Below, one piece after another: positions 1-8,857 of a stretch of 64,000 nucleotides of DNA. The stretch covers positions 18,983 through 82,982 of the forward strand of contig CANNJE010000003.1 in assembly GCA_947504605.1 (NCBI GenBank), in the 5' to 3' direction. This stretch comes from Chitinophagaceae bacterium. Its GTDB lineage: Bacteria > Bacteroidota > Bacteroidia > Chitinophagales > Chitinophagaceae. Under the pieces are notes generated by a model, which searched no databases, was not told the origin of the DNA, and worked only from the letters and a program-made list of their open reading frames with translations. The stretch's first letter is position 1, and every line of letters begins with the position of its first letter. Position numbers and translations under genes: made by a program.

Positions 1-537
1 AACGGTGCTAATATTACTGATGGGTTGGATGGCTTGGCAACGGGTGTATGCGCTACCATAGGGATTTGTCTGGGCATATTTGCTTATGTAAGTGGCAATA
101 TCAAGTTTGCCGAATACCTTAATATTATGTATATCCCCAATCTTGGAGAGCTTAGCATTTTTATTGCTGCCTTTGTGGGGGCCTGTATTGGATTTTTATG
201 GTACAATTCTTATCCGGCGCAGGTTTTTATGGGAGATACAGGAAGCCTTGCACTTGGAGGTATAATTGCATCCCTGGCAATTATTGTTCGTAAAGAATTA
301 TTGATACCAATTTTTTGCCTGGTGTTTTTTGTAGAGTTGCTGAGTGTGATGATACAGGTAAGTTATTTTAAATATACCAAACGAAAATATGGAGAAGGGA
401 AGAGGGTTTTCTTAATGAGTCCTCTGCATCACCATTATCAAAAGTTGGGATATCATGAAAGTAAAATTGCAGTACGTTTCTGGATTATAACAATATTGTG
501 CGTTGCGATGGCTATTGTTACTTTAAAGTTACGTTGA
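1..537 (+). CDS. mraY: MraY, phospho-N-acetylmuramoyl-pentapeptide-transferase (5' end outside window)
   Basis: Integral membrane enzyme that transfers phospho-MurNAc-pentapeptide from UDP to undecaprenyl phosphate, forming lipid I. The reading frame is open from base 1 and begins with [13 protein letters not shown], the conserved MraY catalytic-loop motif, so only about the last 178 residues are present. The fragment shows several membrane helices, the [12 protein letters not shown] motif typical of this polyprenyl-phosphate transferase family, and [12 protein letters not shown] near the end, the His-rich loop characteristic of MraY. An internal ATG at 25 is not the true start. The next gene is murD after an unusually long 259-bp gap, in the usual Bacteroidota dcw order. 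Identification is firm; the N-terminal half cannot be assessed. Confidence 0.97.
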   Translation, partial: NGANITDGLDGLATGVCATIGICLGIFAYVSGNIKFAEYLNIMYIPNLGELSIFIAAFVGACIGFLWYNSYPAQVFMGDTGSLALGGIIASLAIIVRKELLIPIFCLVFFVELLSVMIQVSYFKYTKRKYGEGKRVFLMSPLHHHYQKLGYHESKIAVRFWIITILCVAMAIVTLKLR

Positions 538-540
538 CAA

Positions 541-595
541 ATGATTTTTGAAAAACCGCTAACTGTTTAAATCTGAACGTTAGTTTTTCAATCAT
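541..595 (+). repeat. Imperfect long inverted repeat downstream of mraY
   Basis: The arms ATGATT-ttt-GAAAAAC-cgc-TAAC and GTTAGTTTTTCAATCAT form a 17-bp stem with two 3-nt bulges on the 5' arm and a loop of about 15 nt. It starts 3 bases after the mraY stop. It is not followed by a T-tract, so it does not look like a standard intrinsic terminator. An mRNA 3'-end stabilising or processing hairpin within the dcw operon is possible (inference). Confidence 0.55.
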
Positions 596-639
596 CAAAA
601 GTCTTAATATCTGTGAAACCAAATTGGCCGATTAAATGC

Positions 640-748
640 CATACTGTTGAAGAGCCTTTTTTTAATTAAGCCACGGGAATAAATGTTGTCCTGTAATCTT
701 AATACTGTTGAAAAACCTTTTTATTTTAAAAGCACTAATGTATTAGTG
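640..748 (+). repeat. Direct repeat pair and 16-bp palindrome in the mraY-murD gap
   Basis: A segment around ATACTGTTGA-AGAGCCTTTTT (from 641) recurs about 61 bp later as ATACTGTTGA-AAAACCTTTTT (from 702), each followed by a T/A-rich run. After the second copy lies the palindrome CACTAAT-GT-ATTAGTG (733-748), about 50 bp before the murD start. No coding frame crosses the gap. A regulatory role for murD is possible but not shown. Confidence 0.5.
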
Positions 749-796
749 TTTGTAAAACGTACGATGTTGAAATCTATTGTGTAAAGTTTAAATAGA

Positions 797-2137
797 ATGA
801 AAAAAAGCATTGTTATACTTGGGGCAGCAGAAAGCGGAGTAGGTGCAGCCATTTTGGCAAAGCAAAAAGGTTATGATGTTTTTGTGAGTGATGGAGGAAA
901 AATTAACGATCACTTTAAGGAGGAAATGGTCTTATACAATATTGATTTTGAAGAAGGGAAACATACAGAAGAAAGGATTTTGAATTGTGATGAGGTAATG
1001 AAGAGTCCGGGGATTTCGGAAATGGTTGCGATTGTGAAAAAGATACGTGAAAAGAATATTCCGGTGATAAGCGAAATAGAGCTGGCGTATAGGTATAAAG
1101 CCAACAGCATTATCATAGCAGTTACCGGAAGTAATGGAAAAACTACCACAGCGTCGCTTATCTATCATATTTGCAGGCATGCAGAAAAAGATTGCGCATT
1201 GGTGGGAAATATTGGGATATCATTTGCAAAGCAGGTGGCATTGGATCCTAAAAAAATGTATGTAGCAGAGATTAGTTCTTTTCAGTTAGATGATATTAAA
1301 ACATTCAGGCCGGATGTGGCAGTATTGACAAACATAACAGAGGATCATTTGGATCGCTACGACTATAAAGTGGAAAATTATATTCATAGCAAATTCAGGA
1401 TTGCCGAGAACCAACTAGAGTCTGATGTATTTATTTATAACCTTGACGATCAAACAACAAAAAAATATATAAACAATTATTCTATAAAATCATTACTAGC
1501 CCCCATAACCATGAGTAAAGAACTACCACAAGGAGCCTATCTAGCAAATGCTAAAATGCACCTTAAATGGAAAAATGAAGAAATGCAGATGAGTATAGAT
1601 GACTTTACATTAAAAGGAAAACATAATCAGTACAACAGTATGGCTGCAAGTATGGCTGCAACAGCAGTGGATATAAGAAAGGAGAAAATTCGGGAAGCAC
1701 TACAAACTTTTGAGAGTCTCGAACACAGGATGGAGCCAGTAAGTGTTATTAAGGGAATCACATTTATTAATGACAGCAAAGCAACCAATGTAAACAGTAC
1801 CTGGTATGCATTGGAAAGCATGAACAATCCTGTAATTCTAATTCTGGGTGGCGTAGATAAAGGCAACGACTATAGTTTACTGAAAGAACTTGTACAAGAA
1901 AAAGTAAAAGCCATTGTCTGTATGGGAACAGATAATAGGAAGATTCATGAGGCTTTTGGTGATATCGTTTCACTGATTGTGAATACTGAAAATGCTGCAG
2001 ATGCTGTACAAGCTGCCTATCATTTTGGAAATAAAGGCGATGTGGTATTGTTAAGTCCTGCATGTGCAAGTTTTGATCTTTTTAAAAATTATGAAGACAG
2101 AGGAAACCAGTTTAAACAAGCTGTGAAGGATTTGTAG
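797..2137 (+). CDS. murD: MurD, UDP-N-acetylmuramoyl-L-alanine--D-glutamate ligase
   Basis: Cytoplasmic ATP-dependent Mur ligase that adds D-glutamate to UDP-MurNAc-L-Ala. The 446-residue length is normal for the family. An N-terminal Rossmann-like UDP-binding domain (IVILGAAESGVGAA) is followed by the ATP-binding P-loop GSNGKTTT at residues 111-118, the central-domain motif NITEDHLDRY, and the C-terminal ligase domain with FINDSKATN and LSPACASFDLFKNYEDRG, the latter strongly characteristic of MurD. It is separated from ftsW by only 10 bp and is presumably co-transcribed with it. The long repeat-bearing gap upstream could hold an internal promoter. No abnormal residues were noticed. Confidence 0.97.
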   Translation: MKKSIVILGAAESGVGAAILAKQKGYDVFVSDGGKINDHFKEEMVLYNIDFEEGKHTEERILNCDEVMKSPGISEMVAIVKKIREKNIPVISEIELAYRYKANSIIIAVTGSNGKTTTASLIYHICRHAEKDCALVGNIGISFAKQVALDPKKMYVAEISSFQLDDIKTFRPDVAVLTNITEDHLDRYDYKVENYIHSKFRIAENQLESDVFIYNLDDQTTKKYINNYSIKSLLAPITMSKELPQGAYLANAKMHLKWKNEEMQMSIDDFTLKGKHNQYNSMAASMAATAVDIRKEKIREALQTFESLEHRMEPVSVIKGITFINDSKATNVNSTWYALESMNNPVILILGGVDKGNDYSLLKELVQEKVKAIVCMGTDNRKIHEAFGDIVSLIVNTENAADAVQAAYHFGNKGDVVLLSPACASFDLFKNYEDRGNQFKQAVKDL

Positions 2138-2147
2138 AAAGGTTTTA

Positions 2148-3449
2148 ATGGCAGAATATAAAACGATATTAAATGAAATTTTTGGCACTTCACAAAATGA
2201 AGAGGCCGCAACGAATTCGCCCTTTGGTCGATTAGGGGGAGTGGATAGTTTTGTGCAAAAAACCAAAGGAGATCGGGTGATCTGGGCAATTGTTGTTTTA
2301 CTTACGCTTGCCAGTTTATTGCTCGTTTATAGCAGTACTGGTTCGCTGGCATATCGCATGAGTAAGAGCACGGAGAGTTATTTGTTTAAACAATTTGCAT
2401 TTATCATTCTCGGAATAATCGTAATATACTGGGCACACAGAATTAATTATACTATTTATTCGAAAGTAGCCAAAGTGTTGTTTATTATTTCAATACCATT
2501 ATTATTATACACGTTGTTTTTTGGAGTACAGTTAAATGCAGGAAGCCGGTGGATAAAACTACCGGTGATCAATATGACTTTTCAAACATCAGATCTTGCA
2601 AAATTGGCTTTGTTTATGTACATGAGCAGGCTGCTGAGTCGCAAGCAATTGGTAATTAAGGATTTTAAAAATGGGTTTTTACCAATCATTATTCCGGTAG
2701 CAATTATTTGTGTTCTTATAGCTCCAGCAAATTTATCTACGGCAATTTTAATTGGAGGCACCAGTATTTTACTCATGTTTATTGGAAGGGTGAGCACGAA
2801 ACATATTCTTGCAACGATAGGCATTGCTTTGATACCAGTTGTGTTTCTCTTAACCATTGCTGTAACTACTTATGATAAAGATGCTGGAGAAAGTAAAAAA
2901 TTACCTGCCATTTTATCTGCGGGGCGTATTCCAACATGGGTGAGCAGAATACAAACTTTTGTATACAGCAAAAAGGAAGATGACAATGAAAAATTGTACC
3001 AGATAAATCAGGCAAAAATTGCCATTGCAAACGGAGGTTGGATGGGTAGGGGACCTGGCAATAGTCAGGCACGGAATTTTTTACCACATAGTTATAGTGA
3101 TTTTATTTATGCTATTATTATCGAAGAGTATGGATTAGTAGGAGGGGCTGCGGTTATTTTTATTTACCTGCTTTTTTTGTTGAGATGTATACGCATTTAT
3201 CGAAAATGCCCATATGCATTTGGAGCATTTTTGGCACTTGCACTCAGTTTTATGTTGGTAATTCAGGCAATGGCAAATATGGCGGTAAATGTAAACCTGT
3301 TTCCAAATACAGGTGTAACACTTCCGCTGATTAGTATGGGAGGAAGCAGCTTTTTATTTACTTGTTTATCCATAGGAATCATTTTAAGTGTAGCAAGAAA
3401 CGTAGAACAACAAGAAGGCCAGGTGGCTGCAATAGCAGTTGAAAAATAA
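2148..3449 (+). CDS. ftsW: FtsW, lipid II-polymerising SEDS glycosyltransferase
   Basis: Polytopic SEDS-family membrane protein that polymerises septal peptidoglycan together with the class B PBP FtsI. The 433 residues begin with a hydrophilic cytoplasmic stretch of about 45 residues, then about ten membrane helices. The extracellular loop around residues 300-325 carries the family signature ending SDFIYAIIIEEYGLVGG. The C-terminal region reads NLFPNTGVTLPLISMGGSS, also diagnostic for SEDS proteins. Position between murD and murG makes FtsW much more likely than the paralogue RodA. The start ATG follows the murD stop by 10 bp. A later start would trim only the soluble N-terminus. Confidence 0.96.
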   Translation: MAEYKTILNEIFGTSQNEEAATNSPFGRLGGVDSFVQKTKGDRVIWAIVVLLTLASLLLVYSSTGSLAYRMSKSTESYLFKQFAFIILGIIVIYWAHRINYTIYSKVAKVLFIISIPLLLYTLFFGVQLNAGSRWIKLPVINMTFQTSDLAKLALFMYMSRLLSRKQLVIKDFKNGFLPIIIPVAIICVLIAPANLSTAILIGGTSILLMFIGRVSTKHILATIGIALIPVVFLLTIAVTTYDKDAGESKKLPAILSAGRIPTWVSRIQTFVYSKKEDDNEKLYQINQAKIAIANGGWMGRGPGNSQARNFLPHSYSDFIYAIIIEEYGLVGGAAVIFIYLLFLLRCIRIYRKCPYAFGAFLALALSFMLVIQAMANMAVNVNLFPNTGVTLPLISMGGSSFLFTCLSIGIILSVARNVEQQEGQVAAIAVEK

Positions 3450-3513
3450 ATTTTAGTGAGCCATATCACAATGTTCAACATTGATGTGTCACTCACTTTA
3501 ACACTAACAAAAC

Positions 3514-4665
3514 ATGAGCAGTGAAATAAACATAAAAGATTTTCAGGTTTCCGATTTGGGAACTGTAAATCGAATTGTCATTGCAGGAGGAGGAACAGGC
3601 GGTCATATTTTTCCAGCTATTGCAATAGCAAATGCAATAAAAAAAATAGCGCCTCAAACTCAAATACTTTTTGTAGGGGCATCTGGGAAAATGGAAATGG
3701 AAAAAGTGCCTCAGGCGGGATATGAAATTAAAGGAATTGATATCGCAGGTTTTAACAGAAGTTCTTTGATTAAAAATATTGGGCTGCCATTTAAGCTTGT
3801 TAAAAGTTTTTTTCAGGTAGCTGGAATTATTAAAAACTTTAAGCCAACAGCAGTGATTGGTGTGGGAGGTTATTCAAGCTTTCCTGTGTTGCGATATGCT
3901 CAAAGCAAAGGCATACCCACATTTATACATGAGAGTAATTCTTTTGCCGGAAAGAGTAATATCCTTTTGGGTAAAAAAGCTACCAGGGTATTCACCTCTG
4001 GGAATGGAATGGAAAAGTTCTTTTCTGCAAATAAGTTGACAGTTTCTGGTAACCCGGTAAGGCAAAGTATTGTAGCAAGCAAATTGTCAAAAGATGAAGC
4101 GTTGATTTTTTTTGGATTAAGCGCTGGCAAAAAAGTGGTTTTAAGTATTGGAGGAAGTTTGGGGGCAAAAAGTATTAATGAAGCCATTGATAAAGATTTT
4201 GATTTGTTTGGACAAAATAATTTGCAATTGATTTGGCAAACAGGAAAGCCTTACAAAGAAAAAGCGATAGGTCGGGCAGTTGGTAAGGACTATGTTTTTG
4301 TAAGTGATTTTATAACACAAATGGAATATGCATATGCTGCGGCAGATATAGTTATAAGCAGAAGTGGTGCAATGGCAATTGCAGAATTGTGCGTGGTAAA
4401 AAAGCCGGTTTTATTTGTTCCTTACCCTTTTGCAGCAGAAGATCATCAAACAGCAAATGCAAAAACTTTGGTAAATAAGCAGGCTGCAAAAATGATTTTG
4501 GATAATGAAGCGTTAGAAATGCTGGTTCCTTCTGTAATAGAACTTTCAAAGGATATTCTATTGCAGAACAGGTTGAAGGAAAATATAGCAAAGTTCGCAG
4601 TGACCGATGCTGACGTTAAAATTGCTGAAGAGATTTTGGAAATTTTAAGTAATAGTTCAAACTAA
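3514..4665 (+). CDS. murG: MurG, UDP-GlcNAc--lipid I GlcNAc transferase
   Basis: Peripheral membrane GT-B glycosyltransferase converting lipid I to lipid II on the inner face of the membrane. The glycine-rich loop GGGTGGH is at residues 25-31, preceded by a roughly 18-residue N-terminal extension relative to many MurG proteins. Further motifs are GVGGYSSFPV (GGY loop), HESNSFAGKSN, GGSLGAKSIN, and SRSGAMAIAELC with PYPFAAEDHQTANA in the UDP-sugar binding domain. The length of 383 is a little above the usual range because of the N-terminal extension. It lies 64 bp after ftsW and 30 bp before murC, consistent with a single operon. Confidence 0.97.
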   Translation: MSSEINIKDFQVSDLGTVNRIVIAGGGTGGHIFPAIAIANAIKKIAPQTQILFVGASGKMEMEKVPQAGYEIKGIDIAGFNRSSLIKNIGLPFKLVKSFFQVAGIIKNFKPTAVIGVGGYSSFPVLRYAQSKGIPTFIHESNSFAGKSNILLGKKATRVFTSGNGMEKFFSANKLTVSGNPVRQSIVASKLSKDEALIFFGLSAGKKVVLSIGGSLGAKSINEAIDKDFDLFGQNNLQLIWQTGKPYKEKAIGRAVGKDYVFVSDFITQMEYAYAAADIVISRSGAMAIAELCVVKKPVLFVPYPFAAEDHQTANAKTLVNKQAAKMILDNEALEMLVPSVIELSKDILLQNRLKENIAKFAVTDADVKIAEEILEILSNSSN

Positions 4666-4695
4666 ATAAAAAATAAAAGTATTGCAGTTAATTAA

Positions 4696-6102
4696 ATGAC
4701 AGCACTTAATAAAATACCATCAGCAGTAAATGATTCGGCTTCAGGGGAAAGTCTGGAGGGGTCAGTTTACTTTCTAGGAATTGGTGGTATTGGAATGAGT
4801 GCATTGGCAAGATATTTTAACAGTAAGGGTGTTAAAGTAAGCGGATATGATAAAACGGCTACAACCCTCACACGGCAATTAGAAAAAGAAGGAATGCAAA
4901 TACATTATGAAGATAATGTACAGCTCATTGACAAAGAGGCAAAAATTGTAGTGTATACGCCTGCTATTCCTGCATCTCATGCCGAACTAAATTATTACAG
5001 AGATAATCATTATAGTTTGCTAAAACGCAGTGATGTATTGGGGTTAGTTACCAAACGTAATTTTAATATTTGTGTAGCTGGAACTCATGGCAAAACAACC
5101 ACCAGTGCTATGGTTGCTCATATTTTAAGAGATAGTGGTTATGGTTGTAATGCTTTTTTAGGTGGAATTGCAAGTAATTATAACAGTAATTTTTGGGGTA
5201 GTGAGAAAAATGTATGTGTAGCAGAAGCTGATGAATATGACCGTAGCTTTTTAAAATTAACTCCGGATGTAGCAGTGATTACGTCTATGGATGCGGATCA
5301 CTTGGATATTTATGGCACAGAAGAAAATATGCAGGATGCATTTGTAGCATTTACAAAAAAGATTAAAGCAGGAGGATTGCTTATTAGCAAAAAAGGATTA
5401 ATAAGGGCTGGTGATTTTGTAGCGACGAATAAAATGACTTACGCAGCCAATGATACTGGAGCTGATATTTATGCAACACAAGTAACTATAAAAAACGGCA
5501 GTTATTTTTTTGATGTTGTTATAAGCGATAGGGTTATTAAGGATGTGGAATTGAACATGGGCGGTCAACATAATATTGAAAATGCGATTGCAGCCATTGC
5601 TGTTGCAGCATATCTTAATATTGATGAACTTAAAATTAAAAAAGCAGTAGCCTCATTCGCTGGAGTGAAAAGAAGATTTGAATATATCATCAAAAGTGAA
5701 GACGTGGTAATGATCGATGATTATGCACATCATCCCGAAGAATTGAGAGCATTGATTAATGGCGCAAAAGAATTGTTTCCGACAAAAAAATGTACAGTGG
5801 TATTTCAGCCACACCTGTTTAGTCGTACAAAAGATCTTGCAGATGGTTTTGCAGAAGTGCTAAGTCTTTCAGATGAAACTATTTTGTTGCCAATATACCC
5901 TGCCAGGGAATTGCCTGTGCCGGGTGTGAGTAGTCAATTGATTTTGGATAAAATGGCCGGTAGTCATAATTCAATAAAGGAAAAAGAAGTATTACTGGAA
6001 TGGGTAAAAGAAAATAAAGTGGAACTATTTATTACAAGTGGAGCAGGAGATATTGACACACTTGTAGAGCCAATAAAAAAAAGTATAAATAACAGAAAGT
6101 GA
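4696..6102 (+). CDS. murC: MurC, UDP-N-acetylmuramate--L-alanine ligase
   Basis: First Mur ligase, adding L-Ala to UDP-MurNAc in the cytoplasm. It has an N-terminal UDP-binding motif YFLGIGGIGMSALA after a leader of about 25 non-conserved residues, the ATP P-loop GTHGKTTT at residues 129-136, EADEYDRSFL and SMDADHLDIYG in the central domain, and DDYAHHPEEL plus FQPHLFSRTKDL in the C-terminal domain, all MurC hallmarks. At 468 residues it is normal in size. Its stop codon overlaps the GTG start of ftsQ by 4 bp, implying translational coupling. There is no adjacent murB or ddl, as is usual in this phylum's cluster. Confidence 0.97.
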   Translation: MTALNKIPSAVNDSASGESLEGSVYFLGIGGIGMSALARYFNSKGVKVSGYDKTATTLTRQLEKEGMQIHYEDNVQLIDKEAKIVVYTPAIPASHAELNYYRDNHYSLLKRSDVLGLVTKRNFNICVAGTHGKTTTSAMVAHILRDSGYGCNAFLGGIASNYNSNFWGSEKNVCVAEADEYDRSFLKLTPDVAVITSMDADHLDIYGTEENMQDAFVAFTKKIKAGGLLISKKGLIRAGDFVATNKMTYAANDTGADIYATQVTIKNGSYFFDVVISDRVIKDVELNMGGQHNIENAIAAIAVAAYLNIDELKIKKAVASFAGVKRRFEYIIKSEDVVMIDDYAHHPEELRALINGAKELFPTKKCTVVFQPHLFSRTKDLADGFAEVLSLSDETILLPIYPARELPVPGVSSQLILDKMAGSHNSIKEKEVLLEWVKENKVELFITSGAGDIDTLVEPIKKSINNRK

Positions 6103-7211
6103 ACAGGCCTAAATTAAGTATCAAAAAAATATTATTTACCATCCTGTGGTTATTCATAGGGGTGAGTGGTGTTGTGTTACTGGTAGCAGCTGTAAGGAGT
6201 AAGAATGAAAAAATCTGTAAAGGCATAGAAATAGAAATCAGTGGTGTTAGTAATAATTTTTTTATTGACAAGGCAGATGTACTCAGTATTGTTAAAAATT
6301 TTGCAGGCGGAATTCCTAAAGGGAAAACATTGAATGCATTTAATCTTGGTGCTATTGAAAGTAATCTTGAAAAAAATGTTTGGATAAAAAATGCAGAATT
6401 ATTCTTTGATAATAATGATTTGCTTAGAGTGTCAGTAGATGAACGGGAGCCAGTGGCAAGAATATTTTCAAAAAGTGGAGCAAGTTTTTATATAGACAGC
6501 AGTTTGATGGTTTTGCCACTTAGCGAAAAATTTTCTGCAAGGTTGCCGATGTTTACAGGATTTGAGCATAATCCAGGTTTTTTATCAAAGGCAGACACCG
6601 TTCTTTTGACAAGTGTGAAGGAACTGAGTTTAGCCCTGCAGGCGGATAGTTTTTTAATGGCTATGATCGACCAGGTAGACATTACTGCACAAAATAATTT
6701 TGAACTGATTCCTAAAATTGGAAATCAATTGATAGTTTTTGGAAATGCTGAAGATGTTTCTGAAAAATTAAATAAGCTGCGTTTGTTTTACAAATCTGTA
6801 ATTACAACTGCAGGCTGGAGCAAATACAGTGTAATTAACCTGCAATATAAAAACCAGATTGTTGCTAAAATTAAGGATGCCGCTGATAAGTCTTCTGATT
6901 CTCTGCGAGCTTTACAGATTATGCAGATTATTGCAGAAAGATCGGCAATGCAAGCTGCAGACTCTATGCAATTTTTTACACAGACTATAGAGCGGCCAAC
7001 AACAGATAGCACAATGATTCAGCAGTCTGTGCAAAGAGAAGATGAGCCGGAGCAAGCAACAGGAAATATAGAAATGCCTGCTGCAGCATCAACAAACCCC
7101 GGAAATAAAATTGTACAACCATTGAAGCAAGATTTTAAAAATACAGCAGCACCTAAAAAAATACCGGTAGTAAAGCCTCCTGTACAAAAGCCTAAGGCAG
7201 TGATGAATTAG
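6099..7211 (+). CDS. ftsQ: FtsQ/DivIB-family cell division protein
   Basis: Single-pass division protein with its bulk in the periplasm, part of the FtsQLB activator complex. The GTG start overlaps the murC stop in the sequence GTGA. There is one membrane helix at about residues 10-32 (ILFTILWLFIGVSGVVLLVA), then a POTRA-like region, then a beta domain containing VDEREPVARIF, the usual FtsQ motif. The last ~75 residues are low-complexity and rich in Gln, Pro and Lys, ending PVVKPPVQKPKAVMN. This tail is longer than in many FtsQ proteins. Sequence conservation of FtsQ is weak, so the call rests on topology plus position between murC and ftsA. Confidence 0.9.
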   Translation: MNRPKLSIKKILFTILWLFIGVSGVVLLVAAVRSKNEKICKGIEIEISGVSNNFFIDKADVLSIVKNFAGGIPKGKTLNAFNLGAIESNLEKNVWIKNAELFFDNNDLLRVSVDEREPVARIFSKSGASFYIDSSLMVLPLSEKFSARLPMFTGFEHNPGFLSKADTVLLTSVKELSLALQADSFLMAMIDQVDITAQNNFELIPKIGNQLIVFGNAEDVSEKLNKLRLFYKSVITTAGWSKYSVINLQYKNQIVAKIKDAADKSSDSLRALQIMQIIAERSAMQAADSMQFFTQTIERPTTDSTMIQQSVQREDEPEQATGNIEMPAAASTNPGNKIVQPLKQDFKNTAAPKKIPVVKPPVQKPKAVMN

Positions 7212-7360
7212 AGATTTTAGAAATGTTGCGGATGTAATTGAATGTTTAAAAATGAATTAGAAATGCTATTAAATGATGTTTAAAAGCAATGACCAGGAAA
7301 AATTAAAAAGACACAACACAAACAAACACATATAAACAAACAAACACTAAACTTACAACT
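7212..7360 (+). other. A/C-rich ftsA leader with short direct repeats
   Basis: This 149-bp gap has repeated TTAGAAATG and ATGTTTAAAA words in its first half. The second half is poor in G and T, with CAAACAAACAC repeated before the ftsA ATG. Unstructured A-rich leaders are a common substitute for a Shine-Dalgarno sequence in Bacteroidota (established). No promoter is evident. Confidence 0.4.
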
Positions 7361-8719
7361 ATGATTCAGGAACAACCCATTATTGTTGGATTAGATATCG
7401 GGACTACAAAAATAGCAGCGATTGCCGGTCGTAAAAATGAATTCGGCAAACTAGAAATACTCGGTTTTGGACGAGCTAATAGTAATGGAGTGCAGCATGG
7501 TATGGTGCTTAACATTGACCAAACTATCAAAGCAATTCAAACAGCTCTTGAAAACTGTTATGCTTCCAATCCTAATTTAGTCATCAACGAAGTATATGTT
7601 GGTATAGCAGGCCACCATATCAAAAGTCTCCAAACAAGAGGAGATATCGTTCGCCAAAATTTAGATGACGAAATTACACAGGTAGAAATAGACAGGTTGG
7701 TGGCAGATCAGTATCGTACATATATTCCAGCAGGAGATAAAATTATTGATGTTATTCCACAAGAGTTTACCGTAGATAATTTTCAAAATATACCAAACCC
7801 TATTGGTTACAGTGGCGTAAAAGTGGGAGCCAATTTTCATATTATTACAGGCGACAAGAATGCTATTCGTAACATTAATCGTAGTGTAGAAAAATCTGGA
7901 TTGGTTACAAAGGATCTGGTATTGCAACCACTGGCTTCCGCAGCAGCAGTGATGTGCGATCAGGATTTGGAAGCCGGAGTAGCTATAGTAGATATTGGTG
8001 GAGGAACTACTGACCTTGCTGTTTTTTATGAAGGCATTTTAAAACATACAGCGGTTATTCCTTTTGGTGGTGAAAATATTACCAATGATATTAAAACTGG
8101 TTTGGGTGTTTTGAAAACACAGGCTGAGCAAATGAAAATACAATTTGGAAGTGCATTGAGTGATGAGGCTAAAGCAAATGCTTTTATCACTATTCCAGGA
8201 TTGCGTGGTATGGCTCCAAAAGAAATTTCGGTTAAGAACCTGGCAAATATCATACAAGCACGTATGAGTGAGATTATGGATTTTGTAACCTATCATTTAA
8301 AACAGGTAGGATTGGATAACCGTATGCTCAATGGGGGTGTAATTCTTACAGGTGGCGGCTCTCAATTAAAACATCTGATCCAATTAACAGAATATGTTAC
8401 GGGATTAAATGCTAGAATTGGTTTCCCTAACGAACATCTAAGTGGTGGACATATAGACGAACTGGCTAAGCCAATGTACAGTACTTGTATTGGTTTGATT
8501 TTAAAAGGTTACAATGATTATGAGAACAAGAATAAACAAATGGCGCCCAATTTTACCAGAGTAGATCTTTCTAAACAGGCAGAGCAGCCAGTTGAAGAGG
8601 TTGAAATAGAGGAAGCAAACATTAAAATAAAGCCACGCAAAACATTACATGGTTTTATGGATAAATTTAAAACAAATCTGATTGAATTGTTTAAAGAAGA
8701 AGAAGATACAAAGTTTTAA
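7361..8719 (+). CDS. ftsA: FtsA, actin-like membrane tether of the Z-ring
   Basis: Actin-fold ATPase that binds the FtsZ C-terminal peptide and anchors the Z-ring to the membrane. The phosphate-1 motif is VGLDIGTTKIAAIAG near the N-terminus. A 1C-type subdomain region follows, then VAIVDIGGGTTDLAVF (phosphate-2), and ILTGGGSQLKHL (adenosine motif). The 452-residue length is typical. The C-terminus, about residues 425-452, contains a mixed basic/hydrophobic segment (LHGFMDKFKTNLIELFKEE) consistent with the amphipathic membrane-targeting helix. It precedes ftsZ by 138 bp. Confidence 0.97.
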   Translation: MIQEQPIIVGLDIGTTKIAAIAGRKNEFGKLEILGFGRANSNGVQHGMVLNIDQTIKAIQTALENCYASNPNLVINEVYVGIAGHHIKSLQTRGDIVRQNLDDEITQVEIDRLVADQYRTYIPAGDKIIDVIPQEFTVDNFQNIPNPIGYSGVKVGANFHIITGDKNAIRNINRSVEKSGLVTKDLVLQPLASAAAVMCDQDLEAGVAIVDIGGGTTDLAVFYEGILKHTAVIPFGGENITNDIKTGLGVLKTQAEQMKIQFGSALSDEAKANAFITIPGLRGMAPKEISVKNLANIIQARMSEIMDFVTYHLKQVGLDNRMLNGGVILTGGGSQLKHLIQLTEYVTGLNARIGFPNEHLSGGHIDELAKPMYSTCIGLILKGYNDYENKNKQMAPNFTRVDLSKQAEQPVEEVEIEEANIKIKPRKTLHGFMDKFKTNLIELFKEEEDTKF

Positions 8720-8857
8720 AAGAGCAAAGGAGAATGCGAAATAAAAGAATAGGGAGAACAATAGTAGTTAAATTGAATAAAGAGATGTTAGAACGACAAT
8801 CACATTAACAACAAGGAAAAAATAAATACAATACTTACTAACACAAAATATACAAAC

